Positions 15,139-29,833 of a stretch of DNA of 64,000 bases are shown here, piece after piece. Position 1 is the first letter of the stretch, and the number at the start of each line of letters is the position of its first letter. The position numbers and the translations under genes were made by a program. The DNA is from Strigamia acuminata (taxonomy: Eukaryota > Arthropoda > Chilopoda > Geophilomorpha > Linotaeniidae): the NCBI GenBank assembly GCA_949358305.1, contig OX442315.1:22780427-22844426 (forward strand), written 5' to 3'. The notes beneath the pieces are model-generated. The model was given only the letters and a program-made list of their open reading frames with translations, ran no database searches and had not been told where the DNA came from.

Positions 15139-15405
15139 ATTGTAAATGCGTTTTTCATACTTGTGTACATTTTAAGTTTTGCATTCCTAGCGTCTGTCTT
15201 ATTGTATTAAGTGTTGATTGATCGAGACCAAATCAAACTTATTATTTCTCCAAGTTTTGAAATAAAACTCATTTTTGTCACTACCAATATTAAAGTTATA
15301 AATATTTTTATTGTACATGTAACTTAAAATTTTTAAAAAATGAGTGGTTCAGCAACAAAATATTAAAATTGGAGTTATTGTATTTGTTTTTTTTTTGTAT
15401 AGTTT

Positions 15406-16839
15406 TTAAAATTGGCGAACGGATCGTTGACTCGATTGGAAGTCCACTGGAGGAGATGCAGCAACTGCAGCCAAGCAATAATCCCAATCGGACCAATAGT
15501 TTTCTTTCATTCGTCGGACGTAATCTTTTAAATTTCCACAGTCACCTTAACACGGGCGAGATTTAATATTAAATCGGGAAAAAGAAAGAAAAAAAAATCA
15601 ATTTTTTTTTACCACTTAATACTTTGGCGTATGGAGAAAATGGCAAATTATAAATAATTATCGCCAAACAGGCAAATAGCGATGCATCAACTTCCGATGG
15701 CTCATTCCCCATTAAATACGGTTTACATTCTTAAATACAAAATAATAATAACGATAGTTTTAGTTTCTTTAGGTGAAATAATGTGTATATTTGCCTAAAA
15801 AACGAGATAACGCCCACAAGTCTTGCAAGCCCATTTCGATCACAGCACTTTCCGAGTGCCTTCCAATTCCATGATAGTAAGCCGATTGCTTGACCATTCT
15901 CGCCACCATCGGTCGTACAACCGATCGAAATAAAAAATTCGAATGGACTGCATTGTTTATTTGACGAGTGGTATCAAAATGCCATTGATACAACGCCACA
16001 CACCTAAAAATATTTTTTTTTATTATAAAGTAATCAACTTTATAAGTTTAAATTAATTTTTTACCAATATAAATGATCTTCAATTAAAGTTCGAAAAGCC
16101 AAACACGTCGCAATTTGATCGTCTTGCAACCCCTTGTTTAAATTCACGTTCAATTTTCCATTCAGATAATCAATACTAGTTTGCGCGCCATAAACATCTT
16201 CTGCGTTGTACGTTATCCAGGGACAAATTCCATTCACTCCGATTGGTTCCTCAAAACAACTCTAGTAAAACAAAGCCCCATATTAACTTTTATTATAATT
16301 GTAGCCTTTATTGATTACAACCTCATAGGGTGCATGAATCATGCGAAGATAAGTTTCCAATTTAAGCGGAAAAGCAGAAAAACTCGGCGCGAATCGTCCT
16401 CTCTGAAACTGATGCAAAACTACCGTTCCTCGCTTATATTTCTGACGCCTTTTGCTACAATAAACAATATATCTGAATGAAAATAAGGAAGCAAATTATT
16501 GAATTCCTTTTTATTATCGATACTATTATACACTTACTGTCGACGAATTCTCCAGACAATTAAAGACATGGCAGAATTAATTGCAAATACAGAAACGATT
16601 CCAAATCCAATCGTTAAAACCGGATGATTGATTGTAAAACAGACAATTGGTTTAGGAAATCGCGCTTCAAATGCTTGACGGACATTCGAAAAGAAGTTTT
16701 CCATCTCCATTGGTAAACTAATCCCTGGTTTCGCATCTACGTGAAACGTTTCACTCACGCTACTCGGATATACATGACCAGCATGAGCATACCCACCACT
16801 CCAATCCATAATGCTTTTTGTTTCAAAACTGCCGCTCAT
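15406..16839 (-). CDS. failed axon connections-like protein (FAXC family, GST-fold, membrane anchored)
   Basis: Six exons on the minus strand: 16538-16839, 16322-16454, 16065-16261, 15795-16003, 15613-15729, 15406-15545; 365 residues. Exon 1 encodes a leader and a hydrophobic segment (HPVLTIGFGIVSVFAINSAM) followed by basic residues. Then come GTVVLHQFQRG, FPLKLETYLRM, the thioredoxin/GST-like N-domain pattern of Fax/metaxin relatives, and HGIGRHSESAVIEMGLQDLW, KPYLMGNEPSEVDASLFACL and YVRRMKENYWSDW typical of the C-terminal helical domain. Fax genetically interacts with Abl in fly axon guidance and human FAXC is its homologue; the molecular activity is unknown. The start is the first in-frame ATG (16839), preceded by a stop, unless an upstream coding exon exists. 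The intron between exons 4 and 5 appears to be GC-AG. Divergent with IFT172 (310 bp between starts). Confidence 0.82.
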
Positions 16840-17149
16840 ACATTCCTTTCGGATAGCAGACGATTTCCTCAAAATGGTGGCATGTCATAATCTCGAACTA
16901 GGCTTAATCTACTTGATATTTCAACTATAGAACTTTGCCTAATTGGAAACAATTGATTTACTTACAATGGAAACAAATATATGTGGAAAATAAAATCAAT
17001 AAAACTCACTTGTCAGAGTTGTTTACGTTTTACCGGCGAATCTATTGTTCTTGTTGCCATAGCTACCGAAAACAACAAATGCTTTCTGTAGGACGTTTCG
17101 TGTATTAGATTGACTTTGGCTGGTGTAATCGACTTGACATTTCTCTCTG
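16840..17149. promoter_or_regulatory. divergent 5' region between Fax-like and IFT172 genes
   Basis: 310 bp between opposite start codons, no reading frame of note. It should hold both promoters. A ciliary X-box would be expected upstream of IFT172, but I did not find one I could defend by eye. Confidence 0.4.
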
Positions 17150-20100
17150 ATGCATCTAAAGCATCTAAAAACACTTTTACCACCTCAGGTTTGTTAAGTT
17201 TTCATTGGTTTCCATTTCAGAGGGTGCCCATAAAGTAAAATTGTTCCCATGTTTAGGATGGCGCGGCCAAAATCGGTGCATCCACTTGGGCTCCAAATAA
17301 TTCAAAATTAGCTGTCTGTACTTCCGACAGAGTTGTAATTTTGTTTGATGAACAGGGAGAAAGGCGTGATAAATTTTCAACCAAACCAGCCGATGCTAAG
17401 GTGCGTGTAGTAAAGCAGTTTGAACGTAGAATTATTATTATTATTATTATTATTTTATTATGATTATGATTATGATTATTTCACAGTACGGAAAAAAAAG
17501 TTACGTGGTCAAAGGTCTCGCATTTTCACCCGATTCGACGAAAATAGCTGTAGGACAGACTGATAATATTGTTTTTGTTTATAAAATTGGAGATGATTGG
17601 CACGACAAAAAAGTTATTTGTAACAAATTTGTACAACAAAGTGCAATTACATGTCTCGTGTGGACTTTAGATGGACATTTAGTGTTTGGACTTGCCGATG
17701 GAAAAGTAAATAATAAGAAAAAAATAAAAATAACGTCACAGACATTATTTGGTTTTTAGGTGAGAGCTGCTGATATAAAAACAAACAAATCCTCAACGCT
17801 ATATGGGACTGATTCATATGTTGTGTCCTTAGCTCCAAAGTAAAAAAAAAAATTTAAAAAAAAAAATTAATTTTAATTTTTTAAATTATTAAAAAATTTT
17901 ATTATTGTAGCCCGACTGGTAAAGGGATTTTATCTGGTCACGCTGATGGCTCCATTGTTCGATTTTACTTTCAAAGTGACAACATGATAGGAGAAGCTCA
18001 AGGAAAAATCATCACTCATCCCCAAGCTCCATACGCCCTCGCATGGACTCAGTCGTCTATTGTTGTTGGCGCTTGTGATAAAAAAATTGTGTTTTATTCG
18101 TCAGATGGAAAAGTTTCCCAACAATTTGATTACAGTCGTGATGATACGGAACATGAATTCACCGTAGCTGTGTGCAGTCCCAGTTCCCAGTCGATAGTTG
18201 TTGGCAGTTACGATCGGTTAAGAGTTTTCAATTGGAGTCCTCGCAAATCTGTATGGGAGGAAGCGAAAATGAAACACATTGACAATTTGTATACGATAAC
18301 AAGTCTTGCTTGGAAAAGGGACGGATCAAAATTAATATCGGTAAAGATTTTTTATTTATATATTTCAATTTAAATATTTCTCCGTTTATTTTTTATTCTA
18401 AAGGGAACTTTATGTGGTGGTGTGGAACTATTTGACTGCAGTTTGAAGAAAACAATATTTAAAAATATTTTTGAAATTACTTACGTCGGGGTTAGTCAAG
18501 TGATTGTGAAAAACTTATCTTCAAATTCCCGAGTATCGTTGAAGTCGGCATTTGGTTACGAAATTGATGAAGTGAAAATTTTAGGCCACGATCGCTACAT
18601 TGTTAGTCATACAACCAACACATTACTACTCGGTGACTTGCAAACCAATAAACTCAGTGAGGTATTACATATTAGTAACTGGATTTGTGTTAAATAAGTA
18701 ATTATCATGTGTTATATTTTTTAATTTTAGGTGCAATGGCAACACACTGGTGGCAATGAGAAGTTTTATTTCGATAATGAAAATGTAAATTTTAAATTGC
18801 GAATACATTGTGAATACTTTTAATATTAAAAACTTATAATTTTTATTTTTATTTTTGTTAGGTTTGTATGATATTTAATACTGGTGAACTGACATTGGTT
18901 GAGTACGGTTCGAATGAAATTCTAGGTTCAGTTCGTACTGAGTTTATGAATCCACATTTGATCAGGTAAATAATTGTTATTAATTCTATTAAACATTATA
19001 ATTAAATGGTAAAACATGTCTACACGATGCAGTGTACGAATAAACGAAAGAAAATTAGCTGGAATTGACGATATCAAATGTATGGCGTATTTAATCGATT
19101 TGAAAACTATTTGCATTGGTTTGTATAATTGATTTTTCCCTCAATACTTCAATTTTCTTATTTACAACACCATTTATATTTATAGTGGATTTAGTTAGCG
19201 GTATTAATTTAGTACAACTGGGAAACGATTCAAAAATAGATTGGTTAGAGGTAAAATAAACAAACCAGTTTGATAGTTTGCCATAATAAATTCTTTAAAT
19301 TTTCTTCCAGTTAAATGGGACCGCTCGTAAACTCTTATACCGCGATAAACGACAACGTGTATGTTTTAAAATTGGTGTAATCTCTTTCAAATGACTCTAA
19401 TTTGCTTATTTTTAAATAGTTATCTCTCTTGGACGTTGCGTCCCAAGTAAAAACTGCAATTCTTAATTACTGCTCCTTCGTTCAGGTATTTTATTATTTA
19501 ATTTTGGTATTTGCAGAAGCGGCATTTTAAATTAAATTTCTTCTTTTTAATTTACAGTGGGTACCTGATAGTGACGTGATAGTTGCTCAAAACCGGGAAA
19601 ATTTATGTATTTGGTACAACATTGATGTACCGGAGCGAGTAACAATGTTTACTATTAAAGTAATGAAATATTAGAAGAAGTTAATAAAGGCATGAGTAAC
19701 ATTTAGTTATTTTCAGGGTGACGTTGTTGATATTGAACGTGCTGAGGGCAAAACAGAAGTGATAGTTAACGAAGGAAATCATACAATCAATTCGTACACA
19801 CTTGACGAAGGGTTGGTCGAGTTTAAAACGGCTCTAGAAGACGGGGATTTAAATCGAGCGGTTGCATTCTTGGAATCAGTTGAGATGACTTCAGAAACTG
19901 AGACCATGTGGAAGACATTAGCCGAGATGTCGCGAGAAAGATATCAACTACATATAGCAGAAAGGTGTTTTTCTTTTAACCGTCTATTTTCAATATGTAT
20001 TGAACAACTCTGTTCCTTTTACGCATCAGATGTTACGCAGCTTTAGGTGATATTCCAAAGGCACGTTATCTGCAAGAGATAAATCAATTGGCTGAAGATC

Positions 20101-23100
20101 TAAGTGCAGCCACTGTTAAGTCATATATTTTCAATTGGTTATTTCACGATGTCTAATAAAAATAGTCAATTTTTAGGGAGTAGATGGCTTAAACCAATAT
20201 CAAGTACAGGCAAAGCTGGCTATTTTTAATAATCAATTGAAATTAGCTGAAGAAATATACCTGAGACAGGTATAAATTAGTATAATGTAGCGGATTTAGT
20301 TTTAATTGCTCTTTATTTGAGTTAGAATAACATAGATGAAGCAATGGATATGTACCAACAATTACATAAATGGGAAGAAGCAATCGAATTAGCAGAAGCG
20401 AGAGTATGTTCCTAAAAATGCTTCTTTCAATCAAATTATCCCATCTCATCATTGTTTTGCGTTTATTAGGGTCACCCTGAATTGGAAACTTTGAAAAGAA
20501 ATTATTTTCAGTGGTTAATAGACACGCATCAAGAAGAAAAGGCCGGAGAGGTGCAACCTCGCGTTACATTTATTAAGAATGCATATATAATTCAATTGGT
20601 TGATATTCTATTTCAGCTCAAAGAAAAGGAAAGGGATTTTATGGGAGCAATCAATTTGTACATGAAAGCATTAATGCCTGCTAAAGCTGCTCGATTAATC
20701 TCATCCGAACCAGTAAATATGTGCGCAGTCCTGCGCTGAACGATTCAACATCAATGTGTTTATTTTAGGAATTATCTAACAACGTAGAGTTAATACAATC
20801 AGTAGCTACGGCTTTGATAAAAGGGGAATTTTATGAACGAGCTGGAGAATTGTACGAAAAAGTAAATAACACACAAAGAGCAATGGAGTGTTACCGAAAA
20901 GGATCAGCTTTTGCTAAAGGTAATAAAAAACAGTAAAATGTGAGTTTTTTGAATTTTATTTGGATTTTATTTGGATTTAGCTATGGAATTAGCAAGATAC
21001 GCATTTCCAAGGGAAGTTGTTCAACTCGAAGACGAATGGGGTGACCATTTAGTATCCCAAAAACAGCTGGAAGCTGCAATAAATCATTATATTGAAGCAG
21101 GGTATAATTGCTTTATTCTACGAGAAACTGTTTTAACATTTACACGTGAACTTCTTTTATAATTAGAAAAACTATTAAAGCGCTGGATGCCGCTATACAA
21201 GCTCGTCAATGGAAGAAAGCCGTTCAAATTATCAAAGTGGTTGACGATAAATCATCGTTAAACAAATATTACTTTCAATTAGGCCAACATTTCGCATCAG
21301 TTAAAGATTATGAAGTAATAAACTTAATGATATAATATTTTATAAAAATGTATCTAATTTATCATTCCGTAATTGCTGTAGACTGCAGAAAGCTTTTATA
21401 CTGACGGAGACATGGCAAAGGAAGCTGTAGAAATGTACAATTCCGCCGGAATGTGGCAAAAGGCCTATAAATTGGCTAAGCAATTTATGAACCCTCAGGA
21501 ACTGTCTGTGATGTATGTCAATCAAGCTAACACTTTGGAAGAAGAAGGAAAATTTAAAGATGCTGAGAAGTATTTAGTGTTGCGCCTTGTAATGTCAATT
21601 AACTTATTTATTTTACTTTACTCCTCTAGATTGTACGTAACGGTGTCAGAACCAGATCTTGCCATCACTATGTACAAGAAACAACGACAATACGATAACA
21701 TGATTAGACTCGTGAAACAATACCATCCAGATCTGATGAATGAAACGCATCTTCATTTAGCTAAAGAACTGGAACTTGAGAATAAGCATCACCAAGCCGA
21801 AGCACACTTTTTAGCCGCGCAGGAATGGAAATCGGCAATTAACATGTACCGTTCTGTTGATATGTGGGAGGATGCACACAGAGTAAAATTCGGACTGATG
21901 AAACTCTTTATTCGATGTTTTATATTGCTATTGTTCGCTGTAGGTGGCTAAAGCTCACGGTGGAGCTCAAGCAGCCAAGCACGTAGCATTTCTATGGGCT
22001 AAAAGCTTAGGCGGCGACTCTGCTGTGAAATTACTGAGTAAATTTGGATTATTGGAGACGGCCATCGATTATGCAACTGAAAGCCTGTACGTGGAATATC
22101 AAACTGCATGAATTTTATTAATATCGTTCTCTATTTTGTTTTTCTAGCGCTTTTGATTTTGCTTTTGATCTCTCTCGAACTACAATGAAAAACAAAATGC
22201 CCGAAATTCATTTCAAATACGCCATGTTTTTGGAAGATGAAGGGAAGTTTAATGAAGCCGAGGCAGAGTTTATAAAAGCGGATAAACCAAAAGAAGCAGT
22301 TTTAATGTGAGAAGGGCATAATAATTATGTAAAAATATAATTTTACAATTTTTGTTTAATTTTCAGGTATGTGCACAACCAAGACTGGGACAATGCGCAA
22401 CGTGTTGCTGAAACGTACGACCGTGACTCGGTACAAGATGTTCTTCTTGGGCAAGCCAGTGCAGCTTTTAAGGAAAATGACTATCAGCGGGCCGAAACAT
22501 TTCTTTTGAGAGCGCACCGACCAGAATTAGCGATTAAATATTACAAAGTAGAAAAATATAGAAATTTAGTAATTTGAGAAAAACATTTAGTATCAATTGA
22601 CAGGAAAACGACATGTGGCCTGACGCTTTGAGGCTTTGCAAAGAATATTTACCTCACAAACTCAAACTGCTAGAAGAAGAACACGAAAGAGAAACAACTA
22701 CTCGGGGCACAAAGTAAACTCGTAAAATACAGGAAATAAATTAATAGGAGTAATTTATTTTTTTTATATTTTCTTAGGAGTTTGGAATCTATATTCTCAG
22801 AAGCACAGGAATGGGAGGAGAATGGAGAATATCAGCGCGCGATTGATAGATATTTAAAATTAAAACCAGGATCCTCGGATAATGTTCAGGTGTTGAGTAA
22901 AGCCTGGATTAAGGCGGCTGAATTAGCTATAAAGTTTTTACCTGATCAAGCGGTTGAAGTAGTTCGTGTGGTTGGCCCACGATTGAAGGAATGTCGACAA
23001 TACAGCGCCGTAAGTCGAGTGAAACAAGAGGGAATAAACCATTTAAAACTCCATTTATTATAGGCAGCACAGGTATATTTAGGAGCAGATTTAATTAAGG

Positions 23101-24695
23101 ACTCGATCGACTCGTTTATTGCGGCCGATGAATGGGGTAAAGCAAAGAAGGTTGCTCGGGAGTTGGAACCTGAGTGAGTAAATTGAGTATTTAGAGTTAA
23201 AAGTCGATTTATTGTGAAATGTATTTATAGATTGGAAAGTTACGTGGATAGTAAGCATAAGGAGAGTTTGAAAACACAAGGCAAAGTAGAACAGTTAGCA
23301 GACGTCGATATTTTAGCGGCTCTTGACATGTATGTCGAGCAGGGGCAGTGGAAAAAGGCCTTGGAAGTTGCTGAGCAACAAGTATGAGTGTGAGGTTTTG
23401 TTTTGAAATTTTATGTTTTTTAATGTGTTTTTCTTTTAAATGGATTAGAACCCTCGGGTATTGCAAAAGTATGTTGCATTGTACGCAACTCAATTAATCA
23501 AAGACGAGGAGTCACTTACAGCGTTAAGATTATTCTTGAAATTTGGTGCACCCGGCAATAAACAAGTATTTTGGTTCTTCTATTTTGGATTATTATTTAA
23601 TTTTCTTTTGTCTCTTTTTTTAGAATTTCAATATTTATAGAAAAATAATGCTCGATATCACAGCTACGCCTAATTTAGACAATAGTGAAGCGTACCGTGT
23701 GTGGGCGGATTTACGTGATGTTATGTTTGATGTGGTAAGAAAGAAATTTCAATGCATTATTAAGAATATACAGTATTGAACTCTTAATTTTCAGGTGAAT
23801 AATTTGTCAAAAAGTCCTGATGGGATTGATGGTTTATCCGAAATGGAAAAATTTCTGTTAATTGCACATTATTACGCGACAAGGTCGGCTTGTTTGGGGA
23901 TTAAAGGGTCAGAAAAAATGGCAGCAAAATTAAGCATCTCGATGTTACGGCATACGGATGTAATTCCAGCTGATAAAGCATTTTACGAAGCCGGCTTAGC
24001 TGCTAAGGTAGTTTTTTTGTGACTATATATTTTATATCTAATATCTATTTAATTGTAAATTTAAATTTTTCTTTTTAGAATGTTGGTTGGGAAAGTATGG
24101 CGTTTGTTTTTCTTAACCGTTATCTCGATCTGTACGAAGCTATCGAAGAAGGGAGTTTGGATATGTTGGATAATTCCGATTTTCAGGGCACTGATATTCC
24201 TTTTGAAGTACCACTTCCGGAAAAACCATACACAACGGTATTTTCAGTCGTTTCATTTGAGGAGACTATATGTGACAGTTTTTTTTAGGAGGAACAACAC
24301 GAAGACGTGAAGGAGTGGGTTTTGTCAATTTCTATGGATCAACACGTAGAACAGATTTTACCGAAAGATGAAAGACAAACTTACGAAGCATCGCTCGTGG
24401 CTGTCGATACCGGAGCACTTTCGCTACCTTGCATTTTGACTGGGTATCCTGTTCTTAGAAATAAAATGGAATTTAAACGACCTGGAAAAGTTGCGAACAA
24501 AGAGGATTGGAATAAATTTCTCATGAGTACAAAGGTCAATTTGAGAAAAAAATATATACCTATTCGTTTATCAGAATAATAATTTTTTTGTTGCAAATTT
24601 TTCAGATGTCTCAAAATGATGACTTACAAGATGTTATGCAGTTTGTTACGCAATGGTGTGATGGCAATGCCAGTTTAGGATACTCTTTTCAGTGA
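17150..24695 (+). CDS. IFT172: intraflagellar transport protein 172 (IFT-B complex)
   Basis: Thirty-six exons from ATG 17150 ([13 protein letters not shown]) to TGA 24693-24695, total 1774 residues, close to other IFT172 (about 1750). All phases were followed and the sum is a whole number of codons. Introns are mostly 55-80 nt. IFT172 is the largest IFT-B subunit; it carries tubulin and other cargo along cilia and helps turn the train around at the tip. The N-terminal third is WD40-like ([41 protein letters not shown]), followed by long TPR-like alpha-solenoid repeats rich in the form AxxxYxxAxxWxxA, for example [48 protein letters not shown]. The C-terminal domain contains HYYATRSAC and ends [10 protein letters not shown]. 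Presence implies ciliated sensory neurons or sperm flagella built by IFT. No frameshift seen. Confidence 0.95.
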
Positions 24696-25296
24696 TAAGA
24701 TAAAGAATATGTAGTAAAATGATAAGTTTACACACCACTCCCGTTTTAATAACACGAGATACCGTAATAGTGATAACTAATGTAATATTTAAATAGAAAT
24801 AAATGCAATAGAAACTGCACGTAATAAAATTGTAAAATTGATAGAATTAATGAAGTACATTTTATTAATTTTATTTGTCTTACCTTATTTAGTATTACAG
24901 ATTAAATTAAATACTGTCTGTTCGTGCTTACGCGCCATCTTTTTTTGCCATGACTTCAAGTAACCTTGATGACTTCCCATACATAGTTACTAACTTCTGT
25001 TACTAGAGTGTCCTCTTATCGGAAATGATTTGTGAAAATACATTTTATTTCTTTTACTGTTTAAAATATCTTCAGTTTTGATTAATTTTATAAAAGGATA
25101 ATTGTTGTGATTTTACACTTTGAATTTTCCGCTATAATTGAATCAGACGTCATTACTTCCAACATCATCTCTTTTCGACCAATCAAAGAAAGCATGAGTC
25201 ACGCAATTAAACGCTGTGGAGCAAAGGAGTGTGCTTGTTATGGGGTGATGTGAATAGTTTAAGTACCTTTTTTAACGAAGCCTTATTTTTGTGTGA
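24696..25296. other. intergenic, IFT172 3' end to PERK 5' region
   Basis: 601 bp, AT-rich, both genes on the plus strand. Contains aataaa motifs near 24798 and 24820 fit for IFT172 polyadenylation. The stretch 25140-25240 is less AT-rich and is the likely PERK promoter and 5' UTR. No ATF/ERSE element could be called with confidence. Confidence 0.4.
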
Positions 25297-28200
25297 ATGG
25301 AGAAAATATGGTGGATCATTCTCGCTTCGTTGTTGGTTTTCTGTACTACCAGTAGAGCAACTAATAATGACCTTTCAGGAGCACTGCCATTTTGTAGATC
25401 GCGAAGCGAGTGGAAAACTAATGGACCTAACAGGTTGGTACTTGTTTACAAACTTGTGCGCTCGTGATATTGCACTGAAACTGCTGTCGTGTTATATTCA
25501 TTTTGTTTTTAGGTCATTAGTTATCGTCAGCACATTAGATGGAAGAGTGTCAGCTATGGATGCAAAAAATGGAGAAGTTGTTTGGAGTTTATTAACGGAG
25601 CCTGATACCATGTTGTCAACTTCAATTAGTAATCTCGAAGTAAATTTTCCCAATTAAATCTTGAAAATTTAAATTTAAATTAATTTAAATGTAATTTAAA
25701 AAATAAATAAAAATAAAACTCGTTTCTTTAGATCACAAATAATGGAAAGTGGATGCGTTTAATTCCTTCTTTGGATGGAGGTCTTTTCAAGTTTGATGGC
25801 AACAGCGTTGAGGCATTACCTATTACAGCGGAAAATTTGTTAAGCAGTTCGCTGAAATTAGCCGACGATATGGTTATATCAGGATGCAATGAGAATAGAG
25901 TATACGGTATTAATTATGCTACGGGAAAAGTAAGTATAAGTACCGGTATTATTGTTATGAAAATGTAAATATTTGTTTTCTAATGATTTTTGGCGTTTAT
26001 TTGTAGTTGCTGTACAGTTGTAAGTCTTCTGGGTGCAAAACGTTTAAACCTCCGAGTGAAGATGACGATGTTATTGTAATCAGAAGACGCACGCACATCG
26101 TAAGGGCAGTTGATCCAAAAACTGGCTTAGAACGGTGGAATTACAGCGTCGGTCAACACGAAGTTGCGTTAATTGAAAGTGAGAAATATCATTGTTCTTC
26201 CGAAAGTTCTGATTATGACGACGAAAGTGGAGAAGACACTTTGGATCAATCATTTTATGAAAATTTGCGTGTTAAATTTGTGCCTCCTGACGGAAAGGTC
26301 GTTGGTGTATTGCAGAGTGACGAGAATCAAGTTTTGTGGCAAAACGATGTAAATTGGATGCTTTGACTAATATAAAATTACAATAATAAACTCAATTTTA
26401 TTTTTGTTTTATAGTTTACTAGTCCTGTAATTGATGCTTGGTCTCTTCATGATAATTATTTGGAGCAAATGGATCTATTGTCGACAGTGCATTTGCCTAG
26501 CGATTTTCAACTGGACGACCGCAATGATTTGTCTGCCACTATGTATATAGGTGCGGTACGAAATAACATCATTTTCGGTGAAAATTATACATGAATTTCT
26601 TATTTCAGGAATGTACGAGAAACAGTTATACATAAAACAGTCAAAAAGCATGTTACAAAGGGTGGCAAATGCGATCCAGCAACCTAAAGATGAGTACAGT
26701 TACCCCAGAATTAATTGGAAACCTTATTTAGTTACAGGTAAATAATTATTTGGTAGTTCTATATTTTTAAATTTAATTCTTTTAATTTTTAAGCCATATC
26801 TCGGACGCCTATCATCACTGGTAATGGAAATGCGAACAATTTACCTGTAAGGTATAAACCGCATCACGGAATTGAGAGTACCGCGTTAATTATTCAGCAA
26901 GATGGTGAATACCCGTATGGTAATATATAATTGTCAATTTTTTTGTTTATGAGGGACTAAACATTAAATTCTACAATAGATGGTGGATTTTATATTTTTC
27001 CTGAAGAAACATTGATAGAAACTAATTTGATAGTTGCAAATAAATCGGAATTGAAAGATGATCAGACCATTCCTGTGGTGGTTGTGATTGTTTCATTAAG
27101 CTATTGGTGGTAAGGAATATCTTGAAAATTTTTATTTTATTTTTAATTTAATTTTTATTTTTTTTAATATAGGAAAGAACTTTCTGTCTTTGCTATTATT
27201 TTTGTATATTTAAATTATCAGATCACTCGTTATGTATGGAGAAAGCGTCAGAAGCTTGAAAGTAACAACAATATTATAAGTGATAATAATCAAATGAAAG
27301 CAGTAAGAATTTTACATTTAATTATTATTATTATTTTTTTAAAATTTTCTGTAACTTGTGAATCATTTTTTTAGTTTGCTTCTCTTGCTCAAATTGGAGT
27401 TGGATCTGTAATACAAAATTTTACACTCGAAGAATCTATCAAGAGTGAAAACGAGCCAAGTCCTCGGCTGAGTCACAGTAAATCTGAGGAATTTGTTTCC
27501 AGGTAAAAAACAGCATAAAAAGTATTTGAGTTTTTAGAATCAGATATTTTTATCAGCCCGTATGCAGGCAAAATTTTTTTTATCACATTTAAATGGTAAC
27601 TAATAAAAATAAACTGTTCAACATTCCATATCTGTTCTCTTTATGCATAACGGCCAATAAAATTGCTCCATATGCAACTAAAACATTCCACTTTTTATGT
27701 TATCTTATTTGCAAATGAGCACAATCTATATTGCTTAGTTTATAGTTTATATATAGTTTTCACTTTTATTCGTAGATATTTAGCCGATTTTGAGCCAATT
27801 CTTTGCTTAGGGCGAGGTGGTTTTGGAGTTGTCTTCCAAGCCCGCAATAAAATTGATGAATGTGACTATGCCATAAAAAGAATTTGTCTTCCCAATCGGT
27901 AAGAATTGGATTATTAATGGATTTTATTTGATAATTAATGGTGGAAAACCGTGTTTTTTTTTTATTCTATTAGGGACGAAGCGCGGGAGAAAGTAATGCG
28001 GGAGGTAAAAGCCTTAGCAAAATTGGATCACATTGGAATTGTTAGATATTACAATGCATGGGTGGAATCGCCACCCGTCGGATGGCAGTGGGAAGAAAAG
28101 TATTATTTGAATGAATTATTTATGTTTTCTTGTTGATATTAATTGTTTGTTTTTTTCTTTCTTTAGAGCTTTGGTTACTATGTCAAATTGTGTAACTAGT

Positions 28201-29558
28201 GAGTCATCAGATGTATCGCCACATCAAAGTATACATAGCAGAAATCAAATAGCAGTTGCTGATAAAGCTTCGATTCAACAGAAAAGCAACTTCTTTCAAA
28301 CTGGAAGTTTCGAATTTTCGATCGGTGATCACATCGATGAAAATAACGAGATTAATTCAGTTTTTACCGAAAAGAACTTGTTTGATGAAGACAGTCGGAG
28401 TGGAAGGAATGGCGAGAATAATTCCGATTGGCTGCGGTTTAATAATTTCAAATCCTACGACACAACGGATGATTCATTTATTGTGTTTGAAGAGTCTGGT
28501 TGTGACAAGAATGTTAAGGATGAAAGCATTTCTCAAAAAACAATTTCAGCATCGGGAGACAAACGGTCACGTTCGCGACCAAATTCGTTTAGTAGTCAGC
28601 TGATATTACCCGAACAGAAGCAGAACGTAGCTCGAATGTATTTACACATACAGACCCAGTTGTGTAGGAAGGAAAATCTAAAGGATTGGCTTAATAACAA
28701 TACAGTGCCGAGAGAAAAAATTCAAATATTGGATTTTTTCGATCAGATTGTTAGTGCTGTAGAGTATGTCCACACGCAAGGTTTAATGCATCGTGATTTA
28801 AAAGTACGGTGAAATTTTAACTGTTTTTTTTTCCAATTTGATGGATTTTATTTTCTTTATTTTTTCAGCCTTCAAATATATTTTTTGCAATGGATGGTAC
28901 AATAAAAGTTGGCGATTTCGGTTTGGTAGCAACAATGGCTGAAGGTGAAGACAAGCATACACCGTGTGCCGATGGACCCATCAATAGGCACACGGATAAA
29001 GTTGGGACGCAATTGTACATGAGTCCAGAACAGGTATCTGTACAAAATGTAATTTTTTTTGCATGAATTAAATTTTTATTTTTATTTCTTTGCAGATTGC
29101 TGGCAAAGTGTACAGTCACAAAGTCGATATTTTCTCTCTCGGTTTAATATTTTTTGAACTTTTAACCCCGTTTGGCACTCAAATGGAACGATTGAAAGTA
29201 TAGATTGGTTGTCAATAACTGTATAACTTAACGCTTATATTTTTTAATATTGATGTTTCTAGGTATTACTAGAAGTGAAAGCTCATAGGTTTCCACCAAG
29301 TTTCATAAAAGAGCAATCTGAAGAGGTTTGTACTTTGAAGATTGTTTTATTTGTAGAAAAAAGATTAATTATTTACTTTGTTTTAAATTTTAGAGTGAAT
29401 TTGTGTTGCAAATGTTATCATTGATTCCTGAAACACGACCCAGTGCGAGTGAAATCCGACAGCATTCGCTGCTACAAGTATTCCAACCTCGCCCAGAGAT
29501 TTTGCGTCATAGGCGCAGAACTCTCTCTGCATCACATTCCACATCAAGTTCTGAGTGA
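25297..29558 (+). CDS. PEK: eIF2-alpha kinase PERK/PEK, ER stress sensor
   Basis: Seventeen exons: 25297-25433, 25513-25639, 25732-25929, 26007-26348, 26415-26550, 26609-26737, 26794-26919, 26980-27109, 27173-27302, 27375-27502, 27776-27898, 27974-28099, 28167-28803, 28869-29033, 29096-29197, 29263-29325, 29394-29558; 987 residues. PERK spans the ER membrane, senses unfolded protein in the lumen and phosphorylates eIF2-alpha to lower translation. Order seen: signal peptide ([18 protein letters not shown]), luminal beta-propeller-like domain ([33 protein letters not shown]), transmembrane segment (around [20 protein letters not shown]), then kinase domain with glycine loop [15 protein letters not shown], lysine in YAIKRICLP, a long acidic/Ser-rich kinase insert in exon 13, [21 protein letters not shown] and activation-loop [13 protein letters not shown]. 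The kinase insert and luminal domain separate it from GCN2, HRI and PKR. All catalytic residues are present. Confidence 0.95.
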
Positions 29559-29833
29559 ATGATCGTTTTTTCATTTTTTATTATTATTACTTTTTTATTG
29601 TTTCATTTTAATCAATAATGTAACATTAATATAATTGGTGACAAAAGGCTAAACGAAAAAATGCTCAAACATTTTGATTGATGCACTTATTTTTACTGAT
29701 ATAAAAATAATTATTACAGAAAAAAAAGGTAAAAAAAAATCAGCTAAATACCAAAGTGAACAATTGTTTCAGTTGAATACAGTTTGTATAAATGTAAATA
29801 AAGTTGGTAAACGAAACGTGATGAAAATCAAGA

